A stretch of 64,000 bases of DNA from Robiginitomaculum_A sp036478535 (GTDB taxonomy: Bacteria > Pseudomonadota > Alphaproteobacteria > Caulobacterales > Maricaulaceae): NCBI GenBank assembly GCA_965224735.1, contig OZ245059.1:1612001-1676000 (forward strand), given 5' to 3'. Shown here piece by piece: positions 26,454 through 35,169 of this stretch. A model generated the notes under the pieces. That model saw only the letters and a list, made by a program, of their open reading frames with translations. It was not told the DNA's origin and ran no database searches. The stretch's first letter is position 1. Each line of letters opens with the position of its first letter. The position numbers and the translations under genes were made by a program.

Positions 26454-27778
26454 TTTGCAAACTGCTCTGTAATAAATTCAAACGCTGCATCAGAGCCTAG
26501 TTCCTGCCGCTCGCCCGTTTTGCGATCTTTCACTTCTACAATGCCGTCTTTAAGGCCGCGCGGACCAACAACTATTTGATAAGGCAGACCAATAAGGTCC
26601 ATGCGGGAAAACTTCACACCGCCCCTATCGGATTTATCATCATATAGAGGATCAATTCCCGCTCGGCTAAGCTTTGCGTACAAACTTTCGCAAGCCGTAT
26701 CGCAAGCTTCATCACCAACGCGAATATTGATAATACCGACGCCAAAAGGCGCTACGGATTTAGGCCAGATAATGCCCTTATCGTCATGGCACGCTTCAAT
26801 AATACCGCCAACTAGGCGCGAAACACCGATGCCATAAGAGCCCATTTGCGCGAAATGTTCTTTGCCATCTGGCCCCATGACTTTAGCATCCATAGCTTTG
26901 GAGTATTTATCGCCAAAGCAGAAGATATGTCCAACTTCAATGCCGCGCGCCGATAAGCGTTTGTCTTCGGGCACTTCTTTGTGAAAAACTCCCTCATCGT
27001 GCATTTCGTCTGTGCGTGCATACATAGAGGTGCGTTTATCAACCAACGCTTGCAAATCACTATCAAAATCCACTTTTCCTGGCGCGTCCATATTGACAAG
27101 GTCAGCATGGCAAAATACTTCGCTCTCGCCCGTATCCGCCAGAATAAGAAACTCATGGGATAGATCGCCGCCAATTGGCCCTGTATCTGCTCGCATAGGC
27201 ACGGCTTTGAGGCCAAGACGTTCAAATGTGTTCAGATAAGAAACGAACATTTTATTATAAGACACCACGGCCAAATCCATATCCATATCAAATGAATATG
27301 TGTCTTTCATCAAGAACTCCCGGCCACGCATAACGCCAAAACGCGGACGGACTTCGTCGCGGAATTTCCATTGAATATGATAAAGAGTTTGTGGTAAGTC
27401 TTTGTAAGAACGAATGAAAGTTCTAAATACATCCGTAAGAATTTCCTCATTCGTTGGCCCGTATAAAAGTTCACGCCCGCCTCTATCTGTTATGCGCAGC
27501 ATCTCCTTGCCATAATCATCATAGCGGCCGCTCTCACGCCATAAATCCGCCCCTTGAATAGTCGGCATGAGCATTTCAACAGCTCCTGCTTTGTTTTGTT
27601 CCTCGCGCACAATATTCGCGATTTTTGTCAAGACCTTGTATCCAAGTGGCAACCATGAATAGATGCCTGCACTATGCTGTTTAATCATACCAGCACGCAA
27701 CATATAACGGTGCGAGGCGATCTCTGCAGATGCTGGTGTTTCTTTTAGTAGGGGTAAAAAATATTGAGACAAACGCAT
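26450..27778 (-). CDS. proS: Prolyl-tRNA synthetase
   Basis: 442 residues, the short alphaproteobacterial form without the editing (INS) domain. Class II motif 2 is seen in QWKFRDEVRPRFGVMRGREFLMKD and motif 3 in GSYGIGVSRLVGGIIE; a C-terminal anticodon-binding domain follows (about 345-440). The starting MRLSQYFLPLLKETPAS is the family N-terminus. Confidence 0.97.
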   Translation of the reverse strand: MRLSQYFLPLLKETPASAEIASHRYMLRAGMIKQHSAGIYSWLPLGYKVLTKIANIVREEQNKAGAVEMLMPTIQGADLWRESGRYDDYGKEMLRITDRGGRELLYGPTNEEILTDVFRTFIRSYKDLPQTLYHIQWKFRDEVRPRFGVMRGREFLMKDTYSFDMDMDLAVVSYNKMFVSYLNTFERLGLKAVPMRADTGPIGGDLSHEFLILADTGESEVFCHADLVNMDAPGKVDFDSDLQALVDKRTSMYARTDEMHDEGVFHKEVPEDKRLSARGIEVGHIFCFGDKYSKAMDAKVMGPDGKEHFAQMGSYGIGVSRLVGGIIEACHDDKGIIWPKSVAPFGVGIINIRVGDEACDTACESLYAKLSRAGIDPLYDDKSDRGGVKFSRMDLIGLPYQIVVGPRGLKDGIVEVKDRKTGERQELGSDAAFEFITEQFAN

Positions 27779-27867
27779 AATGATTCCTAGGCTTTACAAG
27801 AACATAAAGAATGCACGCCAAAGCGGCAAGTCTGCAATGAACAAACTCTCTTAAATTTAACGGTACT

Positions 27868-28149
27868 TTACCTATATCCCTCAGGTACAAAATTAGGCAA
27901 GAAGGGAATATCATCAAGAGTGATGAGGTGATATTTCACCACAACAAAAATTATAAACCACACTATGGCCGCTACAACGCTAGTTTGAATGACTTTATGT
28001 TTAAGCCGCGGTGCAATTGGCGCGCCTGGTTCAGAGCCTTTTACCACATTACCCTCTTCGTGTTGCCCTTTTATACCCCAAGGCAGCACGGTGAATAAAC
28101 ATACCCACCAAAGAACAAAGTAAATGGCAATTCCTGTCACAATGGTCAT
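27868..28149 (-). CDS. DUF1467 small membrane protein
   Basis: 93 residues with two membrane helices (about 5-25 and 57-77) around a polar loop GIKGQHEEGNVVKGSEPGAPIAP, the hallmark WGIxxQxExGxVxxGTxxxAP-like pattern of DUF1467. This family sits beside proS and mce in the nuo region of many Alphaproteobacteria. Function unknown. Confidence 0.85.
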   Translation of the reverse strand: MTIVTGIAIYFVLWWVCLFTVLPWGIKGQHEEGNVVKGSEPGAPIAPRLKHKVIQTSVVAAIVWFIIFVVVKYHLITLDDIPFLPNFVPEGYR

Positions 28150-28194
28150 AAATATTCCTCAGTATTTTACTCAAGGTACAACTATACCATTATT

Positions 28195-28523
28195 TTAGGC
28201 GTTTACTACCTTCTTTTTGGTAGCATATTCAAGTAAAGCTACGGCACTTTCACCACGTAATTGCCATGACATACATCCATGACATACACCCTACCCCGCC
28301 ACTCATTTTGCACATCTGGTTTGATTGCACAGGAATGATTTAGCGATCAATCCATGCGGTAATTTGCTCAAGTGCCTTATGATCTTCAAGTATGCCAAAT
28401 TGGGGAAAATAAATGCGCTCAGGCGTGACCTACATATTCGTATAAAGCCCGCAAACAGAACCAAACCGCTTATCGTAAATTTTACTCCCAAAGCTTTTAC
28501 ATAAAGTGTAAGAGTTTAGACTT
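28195..28523 (-). pseudogene. Relics of two unidentified genes in a 390-base gap
   Basis: The gap 28150-28541 has no intact gene, but two coding-like pieces on the minus strand end in stops. Piece one (about 28340-28523) reads SKIYDKRFGSVCGLYTNM, a TAG, then VTPERIYFPQFGILEDHK and ALEQITAWIDR before its stop. Piece two (28195 to about 28275) reads WQLRGESAVALLEYATKK and KVVNA before a stop, and is cut upstream by a 13-bp tandem duplication (28264-28288). Neither family is certain. Confidence 0.45.
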
Positions 28524-28541
28524 TGCGCGTCATGTTTCCTA

Positions 28542-28970
28542 TTAATGTTTAGGTGTTTCCATCAGTTCTATCAGTGTTCCCGTGAAATCTTTGGGGTGGA
28601 CGAAGATTACAGGAGTACCGTGAGCCCCTATGCGAGGTTCATTTAATATGGTTGCGCCTTTTTTCTCCATATGGGCTTTGGCCTTATATATATCATCCAC
28701 TTCAAAACAGACATGATGCTGTGCACCCTTGGGATTTTTCTTGATGAATTTTTCTATGGGGGAGTTCTCTCCATAAGGCTCGATAAGTTCAATTTGCCCG
28801 CTCGGTAAATTGACAAAGCAAAACCGAATGCCCTGCACAAGCAAAGCGCGCGGACGTGTTATGTCTTTAACCTCAAATATTTTACGGTATGGTTTCACAG
28901 CTTCTTTGATTGAAGGCACTGCGATACCAACATGGTTCAAACAGCGGAGTTTGAAAGGTTTTCCACTCAT
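28542..28970 (-). CDS. mce: Methylmalonyl-CoA epimerase
   Basis: 142 residues of the vicinal-oxygen-chelate fold: LNHVGIAVPSIKEAV (first metal His), GQIELIEPYGENSPIEKF, GAQHHVCFEVDDI (second His) and a final Glu in GTLIELMETPKH. Interconverts the 2R and 2S epimers of methylmalonyl-CoA in propionyl-CoA use. It starts one base after the RNase J stop; this placement is conserved in Alphaproteobacteria, although no mutase gene is in the window. Confidence 0.93.
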   Translation of the reverse strand: MSGKPFKLRCLNHVGIAVPSIKEAVKPYRKIFEVKDITRPRALLVQGIRFCFVNLPSGQIELIEPYGENSPIEKFIKKNPKGAQHHVCFEVDDIYKAKAHMEKKGATILNEPRIGAHGTPVIFVHPKDFTGTLIELMETPKH

Positions 28971-28971
28971 C

Positions 28972-30663
28972 CTATACCTGTATTGCCGTTACTTCGACAA
29001 TAGCACGTTTATCGGTGGCATTACGTAAAAACTTTCTGACATGCGCGCCAACACGCGCTTCAACCTCGTCTTCGTCGCTACGTTTATGTTTACTAAGCCC
29101 CCGAAAAGCATACTCTGCGGCCTGAGCAATTTCGTCCAGTAGATTATCTAAAAGTTCACCGTTTTCGCCATGCGGAAACCCGCTGGCCCGAGGCTCTGGC
29201 CCGCCAATTAATTGGCCGCGTTCATCAATAACAATGTTGATACTAACATGACCTGCATAAGCCATTTTCTTACGCTCACGCAAAGACGCATCCTGCGCGC
29301 TCACAATAATCGCGCAATCTTCATGAAGACGGCCTGCTGGGACAATGTCGATGATTTTCACCCCATCTTGATTAATGCGTATCATCTCGCCGTTATGGGG
29401 TGCTATTGTATGTTTAATTTGTAAATTTTTGGCAAATCGCGCGTGTTCAAGTAAATGTCTGCGCTCGCCATGAACAGGTATGGAAATCTTTGGTTTGACC
29501 CAGGCATACATCTGCGCGAGTTCGTCACGGCACGGGTGACCAGACACATGGATTGGCCTATCTTTTTCGGTAATGATTTCCACGCCTTGATCTGCAAGAG
29601 CGTTTTGCATCGCAAAAATTTTCTTCTCATTACCTGGAATAATTTTTGAAGAAAAAATCACCACATCGCCTTTGCCAAACTTTACGGTGCGGTGATCACC
29701 TCGTGCAATACGGCTTAGCGCCGCGCGGGGTTCACCTTGCGAACCTGTGCAAAGATATAGAACATTCCCAGACGGCATTGAATTTGCTTGATCCTCGCTA
29801 ATGAGGTTCCCTTTTACGCCTTTGAGCATGCCAACAAAAATAGCAGCCTCGGTCATACGGTGCATAGAGCGCCCTACCAGGCATACGGAGCGCTCGTTTT
29901 CTCGCGCTGCTACCATAATGCTCTCAAGGCGCGCAACATTGGAAGCAAAGCTGGCAACAGCCATGCCTTTACCCCGATGTTCGCCTACAACCTTAATAAG
30001 CTCAGCCCGTACTCCAGCTTCAGAGCCAGATACACCAGGCGAGAACACATTTGTGCTATCACACACCATAGCAAGCACGCCTTCTTTACCTACGGCCATA
30101 AGGGCTTCATAATCCACGCCCTCGCCAATTTGCGGATCGGTGTCAATTTTCCAATCGCCCGTATGCAGGATTAAGCCAGCTTTAGTGCGCACAACAACGG
30201 CATTAGGCTCAGGGATAGAATGAGTAAGACTTATCAGCTCTAGATCAAATGGGCCTAAGGTAAACTTTCCTTTGAGGGGAATTTCGTGCAGTTCCACCTC
30301 ATCAAGCAACCCCGCTTCCCCGAGGCGATCTTTCGTAAGCCACATGGTGAATGGCGTCGCATAAACTGGGCAACGCAGGCGCGGCCAAAGGCGAGCCAAG
30401 GCCCCCATATGATCTTCATGAGCATGGGTAAGAATGATTGCGATTATATCGTCAACCTTGTCTTCCAAAAACTCTATATCTGGCATAATAATATTAATAC
30501 CTGGCGTATCTTCCCCGCCAAAGGTAACGCCAATATCAAGGATTATCCATTTGCGCCTATGAGGCGGTCCAAACCCATATAGGTTTAAATTCATTCCGAT
30601 CTCGCCGCAGCCGCCAAGCGGCAAGAAGACAAGCTCGTCTCTAGTTTGATTTTTTTTTGACAT
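28972..30663 (-). CDS. rnj: Ribonuclease J
   Basis: 563 residues of metallo-beta-lactamase/beta-CASP nuclease. The zinc motif HAHEDHMGAL, a later His in LHTGDWKIDTDP, the beta-CASP block and HVSGHPCRDEL are visible. It does 5'-to-3' exonuclease and endonuclease work on rRNA and mRNA and replaces some RNase E functions. Lies directly between coaX and mce, one base from each, clearly one operon. Confidence 0.95.
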   Translation of the reverse strand: MSKKNQTRDELVFLPLGGCGEIGMNLNLYGFGPPHRRKWIILDIGVTFGGEDTPGINIIMPDIEFLEDKVDDIIAIILTHAHEDHMGALARLWPRLRCPVYATPFTMWLTKDRLGEAGLLDEVELHEIPLKGKFTLGPFDLELISLTHSIPEPNAVVVRTKAGLILHTGDWKIDTDPQIGEGVDYEALMAVGKEGVLAMVCDSTNVFSPGVSGSEAGVRAELIKVVGEHRGKGMAVASFASNVARLESIMVAARENERSVCLVGRSMHRMTEAAIFVGMLKGVKGNLISEDQANSMPSGNVLYLCTGSQGEPRAALSRIARGDHRTVKFGKGDVVIFSSKIIPGNEKKIFAMQNALADQGVEIITEKDRPIHVSGHPCRDELAQMYAWVKPKISIPVHGERRHLLEHARFAKNLQIKHTIAPHNGEMIRINQDGVKIIDIVPAGRLHEDCAIIVSAQDASLRERKKMAYAGHVSINIVIDERGQLIGGPEPRASGFPHGENGELLDNLLDEIAQAAEYAFRGLSKHKRSDEDEVEARVGAHVRKFLRNATDKRAIVEVTAIQV

Positions 30664-31434
30664 TTAAGTTACGTTCCGTTTCCATAATTCTAGTAAGCCG
30701 TTAATTGTTAGCTTTGCATCATATTCATCTATTTGTTGTGAAACGCCTTCAAACAGCGAGGCCACACCACCAGTACCAACAACTGTAAACGTTCGGCTCT
30801 CTTCTGCCCTAATTTTTTCAATCAATCCATCGATAAGCGCTATATAGCCCCAAAAAATGCCAGACTGCATAGCTTCCACAGTATTGCGCCCCACGACCCG
30901 CTCTGGGCGTTTGATAGCAATACGTGGTAATTTAGCAGCCGCTTCATGGAGAGCCCGCAAGGACAAATTTATACCAGGTGCAATTATACCACCTTCAAAG
31001 TTTCCATTTTTGCAAATCACGTCAAATGTTGTCGCTGTGCCACTATCAACCAAAATAAGAGGCCCTTTATATTTAACATGCGCTCCAACGGCATTCACAA
31101 GGCGGTCAGCACCGACCTCTTTGGGATTTACCAAAGTAACTTGTGCACCAAGGTCAACATTGTCTTCACCAACTACTATTGGCTCTATCTTCAAATGTCG
31201 CTTGGCGAGGTTGCGCATATGAAACAAGGATTGCGGCACTACGGTGGATATAATACAATCGGTTACATCAAAAAAATTAAGCCCCTGCATAGACATAAGC
31301 TGGTAAAACCAGACGGCATATTCATCCGCTGTGCGCGCTTCATTGGTCTCTATTCTCCATTCAACAAGCCATTTTGTGCCATCATGAATAGCAAAAAGCG
31401 TATTGGTATTTCCGCTGTCTATCGCAAGTAACAT
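30664..31434 (-). CDS. coaX: Type III pantothenate kinase
   Basis: 256 residues of the ASKHA fold: AIDSGNTNTLFAIHDG (phosphate loop 1), the pantothenate-binding GADRLVNAVGAH and the catalytic/phosphate motif ILVDSGTATTFD. First step of CoA synthesis; unlike CoaA it is not feedback inhibited. The coaX-rnj pair after birA and nuoN is a fixed alphaproteobacterial arrangement. Confidence 0.95.
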   Translation of the reverse strand: MLLAIDSGNTNTLFAIHDGTKWLVEWRIETNEARTADEYAVWFYQLMSMQGLNFFDVTDCIISTVVPQSLFHMRNLAKRHLKIEPIVVGEDNVDLGAQVTLVNPKEVGADRLVNAVGAHVKYKGPLILVDSGTATTFDVICKNGNFEGGIIAPGINLSLRALHEAAAKLPRIAIKRPERVVGRNTVEAMQSGIFWGYIALIDGLIEKIRAEESRTFTVVGTGGVASLFEGVSQQIDEYDAKLTINGLLELWKRNVT

Positions 31435-31466
31435 TCATTCTCCATTGCCTTTTCTTATACAACTCC

Positions 31467-32198
31467 TTAAGAAAAGAAAACATCTCCAGCATGTATTTTC
31501 ACTATTTTTTGATCATCTATGCGCACTTCGAGCGCCCCATCATCACTAAGCCCTAAAGCCGTGCCCATAAAGGACTTATCTGGAAGGTTGACTTTGACGG
31601 ATTCGCCAATGCCTTGTGCGCGTTCAAGCCATGCCTCTCTTACAGGTTTAAAACCCTGTTCAAGGTATTGCTGTCGCCAACAATCAAATTGTTGTGCAAG
31701 TATTTTAATGATGGATTTTGACCCCTTAAAACTATCTAATTCATCAGCATTGATGTGATCCAAAAGGTACGTCACCTCGTACTCGTCAAAATTTGGGCAA
31801 GAAATAATATTTATGCCCACACCTATAGCAATCCAAAGCTTGCTATTATGCTCTGTAATTTCAAGCAATATTCCGGCTATTTTCTTTCCATCTACCAAAA
31901 CATCATTTGGCCATTTTATTTTGATAAGGCGAGGGTCTATGAACGTTTCCAACGTTTGCGCAAGTGCTAATGCAGCCACAAAACTAAGTTTGGAAGCACT
32001 TTGTAAATCACCCTCACACGGATATAGCCCCGTACAAAATAAGTTTCCTGTTTGCGATACCCAATCGCGGCCTCGTCTGCCGCGACCTTTTGTTTGTATT
32101 TCAGAAGTTATCCAAATTGGCCCAATTACACCATTTTCAGCCTGCCTAATAGCCTCTGCATTTGTTGAATCTATACTGTCTAAATGCAAAAATCGCAT
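31467..32198 (-). CDS. birA: Biotin-[acetyl-CoA carboxylase] ligase
   Basis: 243 residues; makes biotinyl-AMP and attaches biotin to AccB and other carboxylases. The ATP/biotin site QTKGRGRRGRDWVS and KIKWPNDVLVDGKKIAGILLE are clear, with a C-terminal beta-barrel. It lacks the N-terminal helix-turn-helix of bifunctional BirA, so it is a ligase only and not a repressor. It starts 4 bases after nuoN. Confidence 0.94.
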   Translation of the reverse strand: MRFLHLDSIDSTNAEAIRQAENGVIGPIWITSEIQTKGRGRRGRDWVSQTGNLFCTGLYPCEGDLQSASKLSFVAALALAQTLETFIDPRLIKIKWPNDVLVDGKKIAGILLEITEHNSKLWIAIGVGINIISCPNFDEYEVTYLLDHINADELDSFKGSKSIIKILAQQFDCWRQQYLEQGFKPVREAWLERAQGIGESVKVNLPDKSFMGTALGLSDDGALEVRIDDQKIVKIHAGDVFFS

Positions 32199-32201
32199 GA
32201 G

Positions 32202-33635
32202 CTAAAACAAACTCGTTGCAGCTGTTTCAATAAGCTTGCGCGCAGGAACCGCAACAAATGGCAAAAGTAAGATCGGGAACAACAACAAAGCCGAAGTTAA
32301 GGACAAAAACGCGAGCGAGCGTGATGGCGTTACAAAATCATGAACTTTATCATCAAACCAAATGGTTTTGATGATACGTAAATAATAAAATGCGCCAATA
32401 ACTGAAGCAAGAAGAGCAAACACAACAAGCCAAACCAAACCAGAATTATAAGCAGGCGCAAACGCAAACCATTTTCCGAAAAAACCCATAAAGAACGGAA
32501 TACCAGCTACGGAAAACATTAGCGCGCTAAAGATAATACTCAGCCCCGTATTAGATTGTGACAATCCGCCAAGATCACTTATTTTTTCGACGGCTCCGTC
32601 CCGTGTGCGCATTTGCAAGATACAAGCAAATATACCAACTATCGTTACCAGATAAATCGACATAAAGATTAGCATACCTGTAACGCCAGCAGCGCCGCCA
32701 GCCGCAAGGGCAACCAAAGCATAGCCCATATTCGCTATGGACGAATATGCCATCAAGCGTTTGATATTGGTTTGCGTGAGCGCGCCAAAAGCGCCGACAA
32801 TCAAAGACAAAACTGCCAACACAATTATCACCTGTCGCCAAACTTCAGGCACATTGCCAAATGGCCCAGTGACAACGCGGGTAATAAGCGCAAGAGCTGC
32901 GAGTTTCGGCGCCCCCGCAAAGAAGCCCGTCACAGGCGTCGGCGCGCCTTCATAAACGTCTGGCGTCCACATATGAAAGGGTGCTGCCGAAATTTTGAAA
33001 GCAAGCCCGCTCAGAAGGAAAACAAGCCCTGCAATAATACCAGTATGAATATGTTGGCCTTGTCTAAGTTGATCGGCAATGACGCCAAAGTCCAATGTTC
33101 CAGTAAAGCCGTAAATTAGCGATATACCATAAAGCAACATTCCAGAGGAGAGCGCACCCAAGACGAAATATTTAAGGCCTGCTTCTGATGCGCGGCTAGA
33201 ATTTCGATTAAACGCTGCCATCACATAAAGCGCAAGGCTTTGCATTTCGATACCGATATAAACGGAAAGTAAATTACCCGCAGAAACCATAATGCCCATA
33301 CCCAAAACAGCAAAGAGCATGAGTATTGAGTATTCAAACTTGTCAATATTTGCCAGCTTGAAATAACGGCGTGAAGCCCACAATCCAGCAGCTGCACTAA
33401 GGCCAATGAGCGCCTTTACATAACGACTAAAATCATCTGCAATGAAAGCACCGCCAAACGCAGTCCCTTTTTGATTAAGAACAAATCCAGTAAATGAGAA
33501 AATTATAAGCGCAATAATGCTGCCATAACGCACGAATGAAACAGAGTTCTTACCGCCAAAAGCGCCAACCAAAAGTAAGGCCAAAGCACTCAGGCCTAAG
33601 ACGACCTCGCCAGCAAAATATGAAAATTGTCCCAT
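32202..33635 (-). CDS. nuoN: NADH-quinone oxidoreductase subunit N
   Basis: 477 residues, about 14 membrane helices, one of the three antiporter-like proton-pumping subunits of complex I. The conserved FKISAAPFHMWTPDVYEGAPTPVTGFFAGAPK (Lys and channel residues) and the lysine region RLMAYSSIANMGYALVAL are present. Last nuo gene, one base from nuoM. Confidence 0.96.
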   Translation of the reverse strand: MGQFSYFAGEVVLGLSALALLLVGAFGGKNSVSFVRYGSIIALIIFSFTGFVLNQKGTAFGGAFIADDFSRYVKALIGLSAAAGLWASRRYFKLANIDKFEYSILMLFAVLGMGIMVSAGNLLSVYIGIEMQSLALYVMAAFNRNSSRASEAGLKYFVLGALSSGMLLYGISLIYGFTGTLDFGVIADQLRQGQHIHTGIIAGLVFLLSGLAFKISAAPFHMWTPDVYEGAPTPVTGFFAGAPKLAALALITRVVTGPFGNVPEVWRQVIIVLAVLSLIVGAFGALTQTNIKRLMAYSSIANMGYALVALAAGGAAGVTGMLIFMSIYLVTIVGIFACILQMRTRDGAVEKISDLGGLSQSNTGLSIIFSALMFSVAGIPFFMGFFGKWFAFAPAYNSGLVWLVVFALLASVIGAFYYLRIIKTIWFDDKVHDFVTPSRSLAFLSLTSALLLFPILLLPFVAVPARKLIETAATSLF

Positions 33636-33636
33636 T

Positions 33637-35166
33637 TTAATTTCCGCCTATTTTTGTAGAAAAATCTGCTATCAAATGCTCAACTGATGTAGCCGTTATA
33701 TCTGTGATAAGCGAAGGATAAATCCCTAAAACGATTGTCATAATAACCAATGGCGCCATGATAATTATTTCGCTTTTTGTCAGATCTTTTATGCCTGCCA
33801 ATTTATCGTTCCTCACTTCGCCAAAGATAACTTCTCTATACAGATGCAACGCGTAAACCGCCGATAATATCATCCCGAAAGCAGCGCCAAAAGCAATCCA
33901 TGGATTGACTTGATACGCGCCAATCATTGTCAATATTTCGCCAATAAACCCGCTGGTTCCTGGCAGACCTACATTGGCCATGGTAAAGAGCATGAACACG
34001 GCTGCATACATTGGCATGTATTTGACGATACCACCGTAAAACGAAATTTCGCGCGTATGCATGCGGTCATAGATAACGCCTACTGCAAAGAAAAGCGCGC
34101 CTGAGACAATGCCGTGCGAGAGCATTTGAAAAATTGCGCCTTGCATGCCTTCAACATTCATAGCGAAGATACCCATAGTCACAAAACCCATATGGGCTAC
34201 GGAAGAATACGCGATTAGCTTTTTCATATCCGCTTGGCGATAAGCCACCAAGGATGTGTAGATAATCGCAATGACAGAGAGCCAAAAAACCAATGGCGCG
34301 AAATATATACTTGCATCAGGGAACATAGGAATAGAAAACCGGATCAAGCCATAGCCACCAAGTTTCAAGAGAACACCCGCCAAGATAACGGAACCCGCCG
34401 TGGGTGCTTGCACGTGAGCGTCAGGAAGCCAAGTATGTACTGGCCACATAGGCATTTTCACAGCAAAACTCGCGAAGAAAGCAAGCCATAGCCATATTTG
34501 TGCACCCTTAGGGATATCAAGTTTAGTGAGCGTTCGTATGTCCGTCGTCGCATTTTCCGCGCCCAGGACAGCGCCAGAAAAATTGTACAGCCATAACATT
34601 GCTGCAAGCATAAGAACCGAGCCAAGCAATGTGTAGAGGAAGAATTTGTACGCGGCGTAGACTTTATTATCACCGCCCCAAACGCCGATAATAATAAACA
34701 TCGGTAGAAGTACGGCTTCAAAAAAAATGTAAAATAACACCATGTCAAGGGCGCAAAACACGCCAAGCATGAGCGTTTCCAAAATTAGGAAAGCCACCAT
34801 ATATTCAAGCATCCGTTTTTTGATAGAGCGCACGCTGGCAATAATGCAAAGCGGGGTTAAAAAGGTAGTTAAAAGTAAGAAAAGTACGGATATACCGTCT
34901 ACACCCATACGGTATTTTATACCGCCGCCAAGCCAGGAAAATTCTTCATAGAATTGATATTTAGCCGTAGAAGTGTTAAAATTAAACACCAAAAGCAAAG
35001 TCAATGCTAGAACAGCAAGCGTTGTAAACAAAGCCACGCGCGGGGCATTTTTCTCTATTTGCGCCTGGCCCTCGGCCTTGGTCATTTTGGACATTCCGAT
35101 AAGCATAAACGCGGCAACGAGCGGCAAGAATGTAATAATCGAAAGAATAGGCATATTATCAAACAC
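33637..35166 (-). CDS. nuoM: NADH-quinone oxidoreductase subunit M
   Basis: 509 residues, antiporter-like pump subunit. Includes the key Glu in FFEAVLLPMFIIIGVWGG, the Lys and HTW motif AVKMPMWPVHTWLPDAHVQAPT, and KLIAYSSVAHMGF. A second ATG five codons in (MPILSIITFLP) could also serve. Starts 3 bases after nuoL. Confidence 0.96.
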   Translation of the reverse strand: MFDNMPILSIITFLPLVAAFMLIGMSKMTKAEGQAQIEKNAPRVALFTTLAVLALTLLLVFNFNTSTAKYQFYEEFSWLGGGIKYRMGVDGISVLFLLLTTFLTPLCIIASVRSIKKRMLEYMVAFLILETLMLGVFCALDMVLFYIFFEAVLLPMFIIIGVWGGDNKVYAAYKFFLYTLLGSVLMLAAMLWLYNFSGAVLGAENATTDIRTLTKLDIPKGAQIWLWLAFFASFAVKMPMWPVHTWLPDAHVQAPTAGSVILAGVLLKLGGYGLIRFSIPMFPDASIYFAPLVFWLSVIAIIYTSLVAYRQADMKKLIAYSSVAHMGFVTMGIFAMNVEGMQGAIFQMLSHGIVSGALFFAVGVIYDRMHTREISFYGGIVKYMPMYAAVFMLFTMANVGLPGTSGFIGEILTMIGAYQVNPWIAFGAAFGMILSAVYALHLYREVIFGEVRNDKLAGIKDLTKSEIIIMAPLVIMTIVLGIYPSLITDITATSVEHLIADFSTKIGGN

Positions 35167-35169
35167 GGC

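Noticed and set aside
26812..27225. 137-codon frame inside proS
   Set aside because: Same-strand alternative frame of proS with no start signal and no family.
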